Source: Callipepla californica brunnescens
Lineage: Eukaryota > Chordata > Aves > Galliformes > Odontophoridae
Length of the DNA: 64,000 bases
Direction of reading: 5' to 3'
Assembly (NCBI GenBank): GCA_023055505.1
Contig: JALIRH010000004.1
Coordinates: forward strand, 22,501,368 to 22,565,367
Positions 62,215-64,000 of this stretch are shown here, one piece after another. Each line of letters opens with the position of its first letter. Within the stretch, counting starts at the first letter, position 1. Position numbers and translations under genes: made by a program. The notes under the pieces are model-generated. The model did not search any database. It was not told the DNA's origin and was given only the letters and a program-made list of their open reading frames with translations.

Positions 62215-64000
62215 CTTTTGGTAGAATGAACCATGTTGGCAGGAGACCAAAGGTTTAACTGAGAGAAACTGTGTTAATTTTTAGAGAAACCATTTAGATA
62301 ATTTTCAGGAAAATCTTCAAGAAATTAGGATGTGTGAGGCTGAACATAACATTTCAAGAAAATGTGTAAATCACACTGCAGAGATTATTTAAGAACAAAC
62401 TGACATACTAATAAAAATCTTTAGCAAAGAGCAATCCCTCACTACTAGGAGATGTACTCAGCTACACTGCAGGTCTTTTTCAATGTTTAACTTCCATGAC
62501 TGTATAGAATTGGGGCCCTGAAAGGGGGAAGAGAAAAAATTGCGCTTATGGTTTTTGCTGATGAACAAACTGACTTTCTGAAGCATTACAGTACTCTGTA
62601 GGCCTACACGGTATAGACCACAGGTTGGGAACTTTGGATTTCCCCAACCAGCTGTAGTTTTACTACTGACACTGTAGTGAAGCCAAGAAGCTTGTGGCAG
62701 CACCCGCACTCACAGCTGCCGTTCTTGGATCTGCTCTGGAAGCAAGGCAGGGAGAGACAAAACTTCCAGTTGGGAAGAGAATGACTTGGTAGATGACAAG
62801 GAGGTTCCAGATTTACTTAAAGGACCTGCAAACAGACAGGCACCACTTCATTCCTTCTTGAACTGCAGCTGTCCCTAGGTGAAACAGCAAAGCTGCATAC
62901 AAAATACAGGGCAGCTTAGTTTAGGAGGTGAGGAATGGTTTGTTTACTGTTTAACAGGAAACCTGAACAAAAACATCAGGAATCGCTCAAAAGCACTGTG
63001 CTGCAAAGATAAATGAAAAGGTCAGCTTGGCACTGAAGCCCAGCCCTGCTCCCAGTCACGCTCAGGAGTTCCCTGCTCCCACTATCTCAGCTGCTACATA
63101 ACCCACTGGTCAGAGGGAAGCAGAGCTGTCCTAAAGCCCTCAGTGGAAAGATGATGCAGGTGAGTACTCGGGAGCCATCTGAGAGCTGCTGCAAGCAGTG
63201 CCACAGCTGAGCAGGACAGAGTATGCTGCTTGCTTAATCCCCTTTTGCCCCTGTCTGCCCTCCTTCCGAATCTAGATAGGCTTCAAATTAATTTTACAAT
63301 CTCAAGTGCTGCTAACACAATCAAATTATGAAATAAAAGCTCATCCTGAGGGAAGGCAGAAATCAGCTCCCTTCTCTGTCTCACAGCTGTCCCTTCCTCC
63401 TCCCCATGCGTTCCCGAAACCTGGTACTGTTCCAAGTGCTAAATGCACTGGAAAGCATATCCTCGGGCCAGCTGTGATCTGATCATGGCGCGTTGGCTGC
63501 GGGTGAATCAGAAACCAGTCGATAGGCCCCAAAACAATGCGGCCCCTTGTTAAGCTGCAAGAGCAGCCCTCTCCTGCAGCCCCCGCCCAGCAGCCAGCCT
63601 CCAGCAGAGAGGGGTGCCAGCAGCCTTCTGCAGCATCCTGACTGCCAGCCCCGTGCTGAGCTGGGAATAGTTAGGAATGACACGGTCCTTGTGTCAGGAG
63701 AAAAGCAGGTGACCATCAAGCCATGGCCTGCTGCTATTTCTGCACAAGCTGCTGTGGGACGGCCCCGGCAGCGGCACCTGGTACTACAGTTCCTCTGGAA
63801 TCCCAAGGGCTGGAAGCCTCATGGGAAGCTTCTCATCATCAGCTGAGCAGGCCTAGGAACCAGATTTATCTGGCCTCTCGGCTTTGCTGATGTTTTGTAG
63901 GCTTTGTACATTTATGACATTAAGTAAGCATTATAGAAATCAAGCAATGGCACACTGCCAGAGCCCTCTGCTTTTCCCAGCCAGGCTCACACTGAGTGAG

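Larger units (their letters stand above)
60227..64000. other. no gene recognised
   Basis: Unique-looking sequence. The last 550 bases are GC-richer with scattered CpGs (for example near 63490-63545). No promoter or first exon could be defined before the window ends. Confidence 0.5.

Noticed and set aside
1..64000. CRISPR array, prophage, operon or other prokaryotic system
   Set aside because: No regularly spaced repeats, no dense co-directional coding and clear CR1 retrotransposons. The DNA is vertebrate.

Overview
This window reads as vertebrate nuclear DNA, most likely from a bird. The base composition is moderate, CpG is depleted except in small patches, there are many short A/T homopolymer tracts and few repeats. 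Every transposon remnant I recognise with confidence is a CR1-type non-LTR retrotransposon, including the characteristic avian 3' tail of octamer-like repeats at about 60195-60226. There are no prokaryotic features: no operons, no ribosome-binding-site-spaced genes and no CRISPR array. I recognised no tRNA or rRNA gene and no recent LTR pair. The species cannot be fixed from the sequence alone.

I found no complete protein-coding gene. Reading frames here are short and stop-interrupted; the longest (201 codons at 2484-3089, minus) has no recognisable domain. The window is best read as intergenic or deep intronic sequence. Within it are a few exon-like islands, judged by splice signals, a single open frame and, in one case, a polyadenylation signal. 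On the minus strand these are a candidate terminal exon at 7295-7622 (acceptor, stop and AATAAA in the right order), a CpG-bearing patch at 26123-26304 and a 69-base in-phase island at 32465-32533. On the plus strand they are 3099-3257 and 6523-6607. Whether any are real, or belong together, cannot be decided from one sequence. A minus-strand transcript crossing 32.5-7.3 kb is one possible reading, but the phases I could check do not join directly, so other exons would be needed.

Layout: 1-9.7 kb is unique sequence with two plus-strand and one minus-strand exon candidates, a G-run and small hairpins. 9.7-11.6 kb is a decayed ancient CR1. 11.6-18 kb is unique sequence with an old repeat scrap near 15.0 kb and a CR1 tail near 17.8 kb. 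18-27 kb holds several stretches that look like candidate conserved non-coding elements, plus CpG-richer patches. 27-36 kb is unique sequence with the 69-base exon candidate and an older CR1 scrap. 36-48 kb contains a minus-strand CR1 tail, a 31-base tandem duplication, a candidate enhancer-like stretch near 46.5 kb and a nested fold-back structure at 47.9-48.1 kb. 48-64 kb is unique sequence with long T-tracts and two CR1 copies near 59-60 kb, one of them internally deleted.

Nothing here amounts to a demonstrable new biological system. The items most worth a second look are the candidate terminal exon at 7.3-7.6 kb, the 69-base island at 32.5 kb, the patch at 26.1-26.3 kb and the fold-back at 48.0 kb.
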